Below are positions 42,311 to 49,626 of a stretch of DNA of 64,000 bases, one piece after another. The DNA comes from Actinomadura macra NBRC 14102 (GTDB lineage Bacteria > Actinomycetota > Actinomycetes > Streptosporangiales > Streptosporangiaceae), in the NCBI RefSeq assembly GCF_001552215.1, contig NZ_BCQT01000017.1, forward strand, positions 310,001-374,000, written 5' to 3'. How positions within the stretch are numbered: the stretch's first letter is position 1; each line of letters begins with the position of its first letter. The notes beneath the pieces are model-generated. The model saw only the letters and a program-made list of their open reading frames with translations, was not told the origin of the DNA and ran no database searches. The position numbers were made by a program, and so were the translations under genes.

Positions 42311-42508
42311 TCACACGGGGTCGTCCAGGCTCATCCCGTACACGACCGTCTCGCCGTCCAGCAACGTCACCTTGTCGACCTCGTCGGCGCGCAGGCCGCG
42401 CCAGTTCTCGCCCAGCCAGCTCTCCGCGTCCGCCTGGGTGGAGAAGGTCTCCTCCGACACCCCCGCCGGCCGCCCGTCGGCCCTCTCCAAACGCCAGCTC
42501 CACGCCAT
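42311..42508 (-). CDS. Small conserved hypothetical protein
   Basis: A 65-residue soluble protein reading like a compact alpha/beta fold: MAWSWRLERADG, then AESWLGENWRGL, then DKVTLLDGETVVYGMSL. GGAGGT lies 8-9 nt before the ATG, and codon use is coding-like. Similar short proteins occur across Streptomyces and relatives, with no known function. It stands alone, in the same orientation as the DsbA-like gene upstream (54 nt gap). Confidence 0.75.
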   Translation of the reverse strand: MAWSWRLERADGRPAGVSEETFSTQADAESWLGENWRGLRADEVDKVTLLDGETVVYGMSLDDPV

Positions 42509-42562
42509 CGCTCTCGACCTCCCTCGTCGCGGTGAGACTAGTGCCTCGACGGCGTCATCCGA

Positions 42563-43441
42563 TCAAGACGCGGCCTCGATCGCGCGGCGCAATGTCTCGG
42601 GGCTGGCCGTCTCGGTCGAGCTGAGCATGCGCCCGTTGACCCGCACACTGGGCGTGCCTTGGAGACCGGCCGCGATATACCCCTGGCTGACCGTCGTGAC
42701 CTCGCTCGCGTGCCGCTGGCTCGTCACGCACTTCTTGAAGCCGTCGCCGGTCAGCCCGAACGGCACGGCATAGGAGACGAGGTCGGACGTGGCATAGCCC
42801 TTGTCGTTCAGGGACGGCGGCTGGTGCGCGTACAGCGCGTCCTGGTAGGAGAGCCAGCGTGCGCCGTCCGGCACGCAGCGCAGAGCCGCGGCCGCGCGCA
42901 GCGAGTTGCTGTGCGCGGGCTCGTTGGTCGAACCGAAGATCACGACCGGGCGGAAGACCACCTTCGCGCGGCCGGAGACCGCAAGGTCCTTGAGCATCGG
43001 GTCGTGCATGCGGTCGAACGCGCCGCAGTGCGGGCAGGCGAAGTCCTCGTAGACGTCGACGACGGGTCCGGTGACTCCCGGCCGCGCCATGGTGAGGCTG
43101 CCGTCGGGCCCGGGGGTGGCGAGCGCACCGCCCTTAATCTCGCCGGCCTTCGGCCGGGCCTGCGCCCCGCCTCCCCCACCTCCGCCGCCGTCGTCGTCCC
43201 GGGCGGCGAGCACGACGGCCGCCACCACGATCAGGACGAGCACCAGCCCGCCGGTGGCGAGGGCGATAGCCAGCCCGGCCCCGTTCCGCCGGGGCGGCGG
43301 GCCGACCGGGCCGACCGGGCCGACCGGGCCGACCGGGCCAGGCGGCCAGCCCGGGCCGTGGCCTCCCGGCGGCATGGAGGGCGGCGGCCCGTAAGGCGGG
43401 CCCGGCTGCTGCGGCCACGGTGTGTTCGGGGGATTGCCCAC
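42563..43441 (-). CDS. Membrane-anchored DsbA-like thiol-disulfide oxidoreductase
   Basis: A 292-residue protein. A Pro/Gly-rich cytoplasmic head with a (VGP)4 tandem repeat (27-bp stretch near 43300-43335) precedes one membrane helix (about 55-79), a Gly-run linker, and an extracellular DsbA/thioredoxin-4 domain (about 115-290). The active site is CPHC in YEDFACPHCGAF. The cis-Pro loop is GTPSVRVNG. It would introduce or shuffle disulfides in exported proteins. Divergent from cobU. Confidence 0.9.
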   Translation of the reverse strand: MGNPPNTPWPQQPGPPYGPPPSMPPGGHGPGWPPGPVGPVGPVGPVGPPPRRNGAGLAIALATGGLVLVLIVVAAVVLAARDDDGGGGGGGGAQARPKAGEIKGGALATPGPDGSLTMARPGVTGPVVDVYEDFACPHCGAFDRMHDPMLKDLAVSGRAKVVFRPVVIFGSTNEPAHSNSLRAAAALRCVPDGARWLSYQDALYAHQPPSLNDKGYATSDLVSYAVPFGLTGDGFKKCVTSQRHASEVTTVSQGYIAAGLQGTPSVRVNGRMLSSTETASPETLRRAIEAAS

Positions 43442-43529
43442 CGGGTCTCCTCAGAGGACGGCGCGAACTTCCAGGCGAGGGTATCCAGCGAAGACCCCTC
43501 TCCAGGGCGGCCGTAGAGTTCCGATCGAC

Positions 43530-44474
43530 ATGAATATCGAGCTTCGCGCCTTCGCCGGTCCGCGGGGATGGCCCGCTACCGGCTGCGGTTGCGCGTCCTG
43601 CAACCGGTTGCGCCTCGCCGGGATCCGGCACGAACCGGCCAGCATCCTCATCGACGGCTTGCCGCTGGAGGAGTGCGCCCGCGCGCTCGTGCCCGGCGGC
43701 TACGACGTGACGGGCCCGAGCGGCGGGCGCGCCTTGGTGGCGTCCGCGCCGGGGACGACCCCCGAACCCGTCGCGGACGTGGAGTACGACGCCGTCCTGC
43801 TGGACCTGGTCGGTTCGCCAGAGCACCTGGGTCATCTGCGCCACCGGGGTGCGGCCACGTCCAAGACGAAGGTCATGGCCGTACACGTTGACCACCGCAT
43901 CTCCTCTCCTGCCGAGCTGGAGCGCCGTATGGCGTTCTGGAGGCATCCCCCAGCCGGCTCCTTCCGGACACTGCTGCTGGGCGGTGCCCGGTCGGGCAAG
44001 TCGGCCGAGGCGGAGCTCCGTCTGGCCGCGTGCCCGGACGTGACGTACGTGGCGACCGCCGCGATCCGCGACGACGACCCCGAATGGGCCGCGCGAATCG
44101 CCTCGCACCGAAGCCGCCGCCCCGCGTGGTGGCGGACCGTCGAGACCACCGACCTCGCCGGCGCCCTCAAGGCGGCGTCGGGCACGGTGCTGGTGGACGG
44201 CATCGGCACCTGGCTCACCGCGGCGATCGACGAGGCCGGCGCCTGGGACGACCCCTCGCGGGTGCGGCCCCGGCTCGACGACCTGGTCGCCGCCTGGCGG
44301 CGGACCCGCGCGCACGTGGTCGCGGTCACCGACGAGGTCGGGCTCTCCCTGGTGCCGGCGACACCGTCGGGACGGACGTTCCGCGATCTGCTCGGCCACC
44401 TCAACCAGCGGCTCGCGGCGGAGTCCGAGGAGTCGGCGCTGGTCGTGGCGGGGCGCGTCACGGAGCTGTCGTGA
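43530..44474 (+). CDS. cobU: Adenosylcobinamide kinase/guanylyltransferase with N-terminal MBL-fold remnant
   Basis: A 314-residue enzyme of cobalamin nucleotide-loop assembly. The CobU domain occupies about 145-314: P-loop GGARSGKS (151-158), HRSRRPAWWRTVET, and VTDEVGLSLVP near the end. Residues 1-130 resemble a shortened metallo-beta-lactamase-type domain of the PqqB/ribonuclease Z kind (GCGCASCNRLRLAG at the start, VMAVHVDHRI near its end) with no intact HxHxDH metal site. TAGAGT (43514-43519) lies 10 nt before the ATG. The stop overlaps cobS as GTGA. cobT is not present beside it. Confidence 0.9.
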   Translation: MNIELRAFAGPRGWPATGCGCASCNRLRLAGIRHEPASILIDGLPLEECARALVPGGYDVTGPSGGRALVASAPGTTPEPVADVEYDAVLLDLVGSPEHLGHLRHRGAATSKTKVMAVHVDHRISSPAELERRMAFWRHPPAGSFRTLLLGGARSGKSAEAELRLAACPDVTYVATAAIRDDDPEWAARIASHRSRRPAWWRTVETTDLAGALKAASGTVLVDGIGTWLTAAIDEAGAWDDPSRVRPRLDDLVAAWRRTRAHVVAVTDEVGLSLVPATPSGRTFRDLLGHLNQRLAAESEESALVVAGRVTELS

Positions 44475-45235
44475 CGGCGGGGCCGCGGCTGGCGATCACT
44501 CTCCTCACGATCGTCCCGCTCCGCGCAGGCGACCACGGCGAGGGGGTGGACCGGGGCACCGCCCGCACCGCCATGCTGGTCGCACCCGCGGTGGGATTGA
44601 TCACGGGCGGGGCAGCCGCGCTGGTCCTGCTCCTGGGCGATGCGCTGGGGCTGTCGCCCCTCCTCCGCGCGGCCCTGGCCGTGGCCGCCACGGCGGTCAT
44701 CACGCGCGCCCTCCATCTGGACGGCCTGGCCGACCTCGCCGACGGCCTGGGCAGCGGCCGTCCCGCGGCCGAGGCGCTCGCGGTGATGAAGCGGTCCGAC
44801 ATCGGCCCGTTCGGCGTGGTGGCGCTGCTGCTGACCATGCTCGTCCAGGTCGCGGCCCTGGCCTCCGCACCGCACGCGGTCACCGCCGCGCTCATCGCCG
44901 CCGTCACGGGCCGCCTGGCGCTCCCCTGGGCGTGCCGCGCCGGCGTCCCCGCGGCCCGGCCCGGCGGGCTGGGCGCCCTGGTGGCGGGGACCGTCCCCCC
45001 TCGGGCGGCCCTGCTGGTGACGGCCGCCACCGTCGTGGCCGCCGGCGCCGCCGGGGCCGGTCCCGGCGGCGCCGGCGGTGGTCTGCGCGCCGCCGCCGCG
45101 GTCGTCATCGGCGTGGCCGCCGCGGTCCTGCTGCTGCATCACGCCGTCCGTCGGCTGGGCGGTGTCACCGGCGACGTCCTCGGCGCCCTGGTCGAGATCG
45201 CCGCGACCGCCGCCCTGATCACCCTGGCCCGCTGA
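44471..45235 (+). CDS. cobS: Adenosylcobinamide-GDP ribazoletransferase (cobalamin synthase)
   Basis: A 254-residue integral membrane enzyme that joins adenosylcobinamide-GDP with alpha-ribazole. The conserved HLDGLADLADGLG motif (metal site) lies at about 80-92, followed by MKRSDIGPFG. About six to seven helices; an Ala/Gly-rich segment near residue 200. Start GTG in a GTGA overlap with cobU. Its last 17 nt overlap the convergent flavoprotein gene. Confidence 0.94.
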   Translation: MTAGPRLAITLLTIVPLRAGDHGEGVDRGTARTAMLVAPAVGLITGGAAALVLLLGDALGLSPLLRAALAVAATAVITRALHLDGLADLADGLGSGRPAAEALAVMKRSDIGPFGVVALLLTMLVQVAALASAPHAVTAALIAAVTGRLALPWACRAGVPAARPGGLGALVAGTVPPRAALLVTAATVVAAGAAGAGPGGAGGGLRAAAAVVIGVAAAVLLLHHAVRRLGGVTGDVLGALVEIAATAALITLAR

Positions 45236-47969
45236 CCGCACCAGCGGCCAGGCCCCGGCGCGCGTAGGCGCGGACATCGGCGTCCGGGTCCGTCCGGGCC
45301 CGTCCCAGCGCGTCGGCGACCTCGGAGAGGGCGGAGTCGCCGTGCAGCAGACGGGCCGACCGCAGGTGATCGGACAGCGAGATGACGGCGGCCTTGCGGA
45401 CGTCCAGGTGCGGATCGTCCAGCGCCTTGACCAGCGGCCCGGCGGCGATCTCCGGGGCGGCGGGGGCCAGGCCGCGGGCCGCGCCCGCCCGGACCTGCCA
45501 GGCGGGGTCGTGCAGGGCGTCGGCGGCCAGGGCATCGAGCGGCGGCGGGCACCCGATGCCCGCGAGGGACTCAAGTGCGGCGGCCCTGACCAGATCGTCC
45601 CCGTCCCGGACGAGCGTGGCGAGCGCGTCGCCGGCGGCCGGTTCGCCGATCGTGCCGAGCCCGTGCGCGACCGCCACCCGCACCTCCCGGGAGGCATCGC
45701 GGGCGGCCCGCGCGACCACCCCGGCCGCGTCATGCGAGACCAGCCCGCGGACGGCCTGGAGGCGGACGCGGTGGTCGGGGTCGAGCAGGGCGTCGCGGAA
45801 CACCTCCGGGAGACCGAGGCGCAGGGCGCGCAGCACGTCCAGGACGGCCGCGCGCACCTGCGCGTCCTGGCTGGCGAGGGCGCCGGACAGGGCACCCTGC
45901 ACCTCCCGGGTCGGGGGAAGCACCTCGACCAGCTCCCGCAGTGCCGTCGCGGCGGCGTGGCGGACGGAGCCGTGGCCGTCGGCGAGCGCGACGGCGAGGG
46001 CGCCGGCGACACCGTCGGGGGCCACCTCGGTCAGTGTGGCCACCGCCGCGCGGCGGACTTTCGGGTCCGGGTCGTCCAGATAGGGGGTGATCGCCTCGAC
46101 GGGCGGCTCCGTCTCGGCCAACCGCTGGAGTTCCAGCAGCCGCGGGGAGCGGCCGATGGCCATGGCCGGACGCGCGTCCCGGCCGTTCCCGGCGGGCCCG
46201 CCGGCGGCGACCGGAGCGGGCGCCGCCGGCGGCACCAGGACGACCGGTTCGCCCGCGGGCGGGACGGTGAACTCCTCGACCGGCACCAGGTAGGGCGCGA
46301 CCGGGCGTTTGACGAACTCCATCGCCCCGTCGTCCCGCCGCCGCAGGTTCAGGTGGTACATCCAGGACGCGTCGTCGCGCTCGGGCAGGTCGGCGCGGTC
46401 GTGGTAGAGCCCCCAGCGGCTCTCGGTGCGGGTCAGGGACGAGCGGGCGGCCATCTCCGCGCAGTCGCGGATGAACGACACCTCGGCGCAGCGCATCAGC
46501 TCGTGCGGGGTCCGCGCCCCCATCGCCGCGATCTCCGCCTCCATGCGGGTGAACGTCTCGACGGCGATGTCGAGCTTGGCCCGGGTCTTCGGCGGGGCGA
46601 CGTAGTCGTTGACGAAACGGCGGAGCTTGTACTCCACCTGCGGCTGCGGCGGCCCGTCCGGGTGACGGAGCGGCCGGTAGATCAGCTCGTGTGCCATCGC
46701 GATCTGGTGCTCGGGCAGCGGCGCGGCGTCCCGGCCCGCGCCGTGATGGGTGGCGGCGTGGGCGCCGGCCAGATCACCGAAGACGAACGCGCCGATCATG
46801 TAGTTGTGCGGGACGCAGGCCAGGTCACCCGCCGCGTACAGGCCGGGCACCGTGGTGCGGGCGTTCTCGTCCACCCAGACGCCCGACGCGGAATGGCCGC
46901 CGCACAGGCCGATCTCGGAGATGTGCATCTCCACGTCGTGGGTGCGGTAGTCGTGGCCGCGGCCGCTGTGAAAGGTGCCACGGGTCGGCCGCTCGGTGGT
47001 GTGCAGGATGCCTTCGAGCGCGCTCAGCGTCTCGTCGGGCAGGTGGGTGAGCTTGAGGTAGATGGGACCGCGCGCGGAGTCGATCTCGCGTTTGACCTCG
47101 GACATCATCTGCCCGGACCAGTAGTCGCAGTCCACGAAGCGCGTGCCCTCGGCATTGACCTGGTACCCGCCGAACGGGTTGGCGACGTACGCGCACGCAG
47201 GACCGTTGTAGTCCTTGATGAGCGGGTTGATCTGGAAGCACTCGATTCCGCTCAGCTCCGCGCCCGCGTGGTAGGCCATCGCGTGCCCGTCACCGGCGTT
47301 GGTGGGGTTCTCGTACGTTCCGTACAGGTAGCCGGACGCGGGCAGGCCGAGCCGTCCGCACGCACCCGTCGCAAGGATCACCGCTCCGGCCTTCACGGTG
47401 ACGAACTCACCGGTGCGGGTGTCGAACCCCACGGCCCCCACCGCGCGCCCACCGGACGTGAGGACGCGCACAGGCATCACACGATTCTCGATCTGGACCT
47501 TCTCCCGGATGGACCGCTGCCGCAGCACCCGGTACAGGACCTTCTTGACGTCCTTCCCCTCCGGCATGGGCAACACATAGGCCCCCGACCGGTGAACGCG
47601 GCGGACCGCGTACTCGCCATGCTCGTCCTTCTCGAACTTCACCCCGTAGCGTTCGAGGCGCTTCACCATCGCGAAGCCGCGGGTCGCGGTCTGCCGGACG
47701 GTCGCCTGGTTGACGATGCCGTCGTTGGCCCGGGTGATCTCGGCGACGTAGTCCTCGGGGGTGGCCTTCCCGGGGATGACCGCGTTGTTCACGCCGTCCA
47801 TCCCCATGGCGAGGGCACCGGAGTGCCGGACGTGCGCCTTCTCCAGCAGCAGCACCGACGCGCCGTGCTCGGCCGCGGTGATCGCGGCCATCGTCCCGGC
47901 GGTGCCGCCGCCGACGACCAGCACATCGCAGCTCAGCTCGCGCCGCTCCGCCATGGACGGGATCTCCAT
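45219..47969 (-). CDS. AprA-like FAD oxidoreductase fused to C-terminal HEAT repeats
   Basis: A 916-residue fusion. Residues 12-570 form a fumarate reductase/succinate dehydrogenase-type flavoprotein (GGGTAGTMAAI dinucleotide fold; GLYAAGDLACV near 376). Segments look closest to adenylylsulfate reductase AprA as I remember it: HSGALAMGMDGVNN, EKDEHG, GAVGF, SARGPIY, and His359 in GGHSASGVWV. The AprA substrate-site ARFKDGYGP reads PLIKDYNGP here, losing the Arg. After an Ala/Pro linker, nine HEAT-like repeats run from about 630 to 910 (DPxxxVRxxAxxxL each time). Its ATG is inside the ATPase stop (TGATG). The electron partner is probably the AprB-like ferredoxin of the same operon. Substrate unknown. 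Confidence 0.85.
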   Translation of the reverse strand: MEIPSMAERRELSCDVLVVGGGTAGTMAAITAAEHGASVLLLEKAHVRHSGALAMGMDGVNNAVIPGKATPEDYVAEITRANDGIVNQATVRQTATRGFAMVKRLERYGVKFEKDEHGEYAVRRVHRSGAYVLPMPEGKDVKKVLYRVLRQRSIREKVQIENRVMPVRVLTSGGRAVGAVGFDTRTGEFVTVKAGAVILATGACGRLGLPASGYLYGTYENPTNAGDGHAMAYHAGAELSGIECFQINPLIKDYNGPACAYVANPFGGYQVNAEGTRFVDCDYWSGQMMSEVKREIDSARGPIYLKLTHLPDETLSALEGILHTTERPTRGTFHSGRGHDYRTHDVEMHISEIGLCGGHSASGVWVDENARTTVPGLYAAGDLACVPHNYMIGAFVFGDLAGAHAATHHGAGRDAAPLPEHQIAMAHELIYRPLRHPDGPPQPQVEYKLRRFVNDYVAPPKTRAKLDIAVETFTRMEAEIAAMGARTPHELMRCAEVSFIRDCAEMAARSSLTRTESRWGLYHDRADLPERDDASWMYHLNLRRRDDGAMEFVKRPVAPYLVPVEEFTVPPAGEPVVLVPPAAPAPVAAGGPAGNGRDARPAMAIGRSPRLLELQRLAETEPPVEAITPYLDDPDPKVRRAAVATLTEVAPDGVAGALAVALADGHGSVRHAAATALRELVEVLPPTREVQGALSGALASQDAQVRAAVLDVLRALRLGLPEVFRDALLDPDHRVRLQAVRGLVSHDAAGVVARAARDASREVRVAVAHGLGTIGEPAAGDALATLVRDGDDLVRAAALESLAGIGCPPPLDALAADALHDPAWQVRAGAARGLAPAAPEIAAGPLVKALDDPHLDVRKAAVISLSDHLRSARLLHGDSALSEVADALGRARTDPDADVRAYARRGLAAGAVSGPG

Positions 47970-48853
47970 CAGACCACTTCTTTCTGGATGCGCGCCTCGG
48001 GCGCGCCCAGCGCCGCGAGGACCAGGTCACGGGACGCGGGGACCGGGAACTCCGCGGTGACGCCCGCCGCGCCCAGCACCACGACCCGGTGGCCCAGCAG
48101 CAGCGCCTCGTCCACGTCATGCGTGACGAACACGACGGTGGCGGGCGTGTCGGCGAGGACGTCCAGGAGCAGGCGCTGCATCGCCGCACGGGTCTGCGCG
48201 TCCAGGGCGCCGAACGGCTCGTCCATGAGGACGGCGCGGGGCGCGGCGGCGAGCGTCCGGGCGAGCTGGACGCGCTGCCGCATCCCGCCCGACAACTCGC
48301 GCGGCAGCCGGTCCGCGGCCTCGCCGAGCCCGACCCGATCGAGCCATTGCAGGGCCGCCGCGCGGCGCTTGGAACGCGGGACGCCGCGCAGCGACAGCGC
48401 CAGCTCGACGTTGCGGCGGGCCGACCGCCAGGGCAGCAGCGCGTCGTCCTGGAAGACGAGCGCGCGGTCGGCGGAGGTGCCCGTGACCGGCTCGCCGTCG
48501 GCGAGAACGCGCCCCGACACCGCCGGCAGCAGCCCGGCGAACGCCCGCAGCAACGTGGACTTGCCGCAGCCGGACGGGCCGACCACGACCAGGACCTCTC
48601 CCGCCGCGACCGCCAGGTTCAGCCCGGAGACGACGACACGGCCGCCGTACCCGAGCGTCACCCCCTCGGTTCGCAGGGACACCGCGCCCCGCTCAGCCTG
48701 CGGAGGGACGACCCTCCACACCCCCCGCCCGGCTTCGCCGCGCGTGTCAACATGTGGGGGAGCGACCCCCCACTCCCCCCGGCCGGCTTCGCCGCTCATG
48801 TCAACATGTGGGGGGGCGACCCCCCACTCCCCCCGGCCGGCTTCGCCGCTCAT
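47969..48853 (-). CDS. ABC transporter ATP-binding protein (SsuB/TauB-like) with repeat-derived N-terminus
   Basis: A 294-residue ATPase. Walker A GPSGCGKST, signature LSGGMRQRV, Walker B AVLMDEP and H-loop VTHDVDEA are intact, and the type is that of sulfonate/taurine/nitrate importers. The first 54 residues are three copies of an 18-residue unit (SGEAGRGEWGVAPPHVDM) encoded by a 54-bp tandem repeat; the conserved ATPase starts at about residue 62. The ATG at 48853 overlaps the permease stop (ATGA), so the repeats are translated if this is the true start. ATG 48799, at the next repeat, is an alternative. Confidence 0.9.
   Translation of the reverse strand: MSGEAGRGEWGVAPPHVDMSGEAGRGEWGVAPPHVDTRGEAGRGVWRVVPPQAERGAVSLRTEGVTLGYGGRVVVSGLNLAVAAGEVLVVVGPSGCGKSTLLRAFAGLLPAVSGRVLADGEPVTGTSADRALVFQDDALLPWRSARRNVELALSLRGVPRSKRRAAALQWLDRVGLGEAADRLPRELSGGMRQRVQLARTLAAAPRAVLMDEPFGALDAQTRAAMQRLLLDVLADTPATVVFVTHDVDEALLLGHRVVVLGAAGVTAEFPVPASRDLVLAALGAPEARIQKEVV
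48692..48853 (-). repeat. 54-bp tandem repeat, three copies, within a coding region
   Basis: Units at 48853-48800, 48799-48746 and 48745-48692. The first two differ at about one base, the third is diverged. Each unit contains a GTGGGGGG/CCCCCCAC hairpin and an ACATGTTGAC motif. The unit length is a multiple of three, so copy-number changes keep the ATPase frame. Confidence 0.93.
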
Positions 48854-49626
48854 GAGCGTTCCTCCCTCGGCAACCACCGGGTCAGCCGGCGGCCGGCCAG
48901 CTCCACCGAGGCGGAGGTGAGCCAGCCGAGCAACCCGATGGTCGCCATCCCGACGAGCACGCCGGGGTAGTCGACGATCGTGTACGCCTGCCAGGTGCGG
49001 TAGCCGACGCCGAAGTCACCGGAGATCATCTCCGCGGAGATGACGCAGATCCACGCGACGCCCATGCCGATCGACAGGCCACCGAACACGCCCGGCAGCA
49101 CGCCCGGCAGCACGACCCGCAGCAGCACCCGCGCCCGGCCCGCGCCGAGCGTCCGCAGCGCGTCCTCCCAGACGAGCGGAAGCGCGTGCACCGCGTGCCG
49201 CGTGCTCACCAGGACCGGGAAGAACGCGGCGACGAAGGTGATGAAGACGATGCCCTGCTCGTTCGCCGGGAACAGCAGGATCGCCACCGGCACGAGCGCG
49301 ATGGCGGGGATCGGGCGCGCCACCTCGAACAGCGGCTGGAGGAGGTCGCCCGCCCACCGCGAGCGGGCGGTGGCCACGCCGAGCACGAGGCCGAGAACGG
49401 CGGCCAGCGCGAACCCGGTGAGGATCCGCACGAGGCTCTGCGCGACGTCCTGCCAGAACTGGCCGTGCTCGATCTGCCGCCCGAACTCCCGCAGCACCTC
49501 GGCGGGGCCGGGGAAGCGGTCGAACCGGACCCAGAGCCGCACGTCGGCGGCGGTGAGGACCTGCCAGACCGCGAGGGCCGCCGCCAGCGACGCCACCCGC
49601 ACCGGCCAGCGCAGGAGCCCGGTCAT
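48850..49626 (-). CDS. ABC transporter permease (SsuC/TauC-like)
   Basis: A 258-residue inner-membrane permease with six predicted helices and the EAA-type loop ALRTLGAGRARVLLRVVLP. It belongs to the sulfonate/taurine/nitrate family. The ATG at 49626 is in an ATGA overlap with the binding-protein gene, and its stop overlaps the ATPase gene likewise. Confidence 0.93.
   Translation of the reverse strand: MTGLLRWPVRVASLAAALAVWQVLTAADVRLWVRFDRFPGPAEVLREFGRQIEHGQFWQDVAQSLVRILTGFALAAVLGLVLGVATARSRWAGDLLQPLFEVARPIPAIALVPVAILLFPANEQGIVFITFVAAFFPVLVSTRHAVHALPLVWEDALRTLGAGRARVLLRVVLPGVLPGVFGGLSIGMGVAWICVISAEMISGDFGVGYRTWQAYTIVDYPGVLVGMATIGLLGWLTSASVELAGRRLTRWLPREERS

Noticed and set aside
43290..43340. 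Tandem GACCGGGCC repeat as a regulatory element
   Set aside because: It is the codon-level repeat of the Val-Gly-Pro stretch in the cytoplasmic head of the DsbA-like protein, so coding explains it.
48692..48853. CRISPR array
   Set aside because: The 54-bp units are directly adjacent with no unique spacers, lie within a coding frame and have no cas genes nearby.
45342..48920. Plus-strand open frame of about 1190 codons
   Set aside because: It is the antisense of the flavoprotein and ATPase genes; the minus strand carries clear FAD, HEAT and ABC motifs and overlapping starts.
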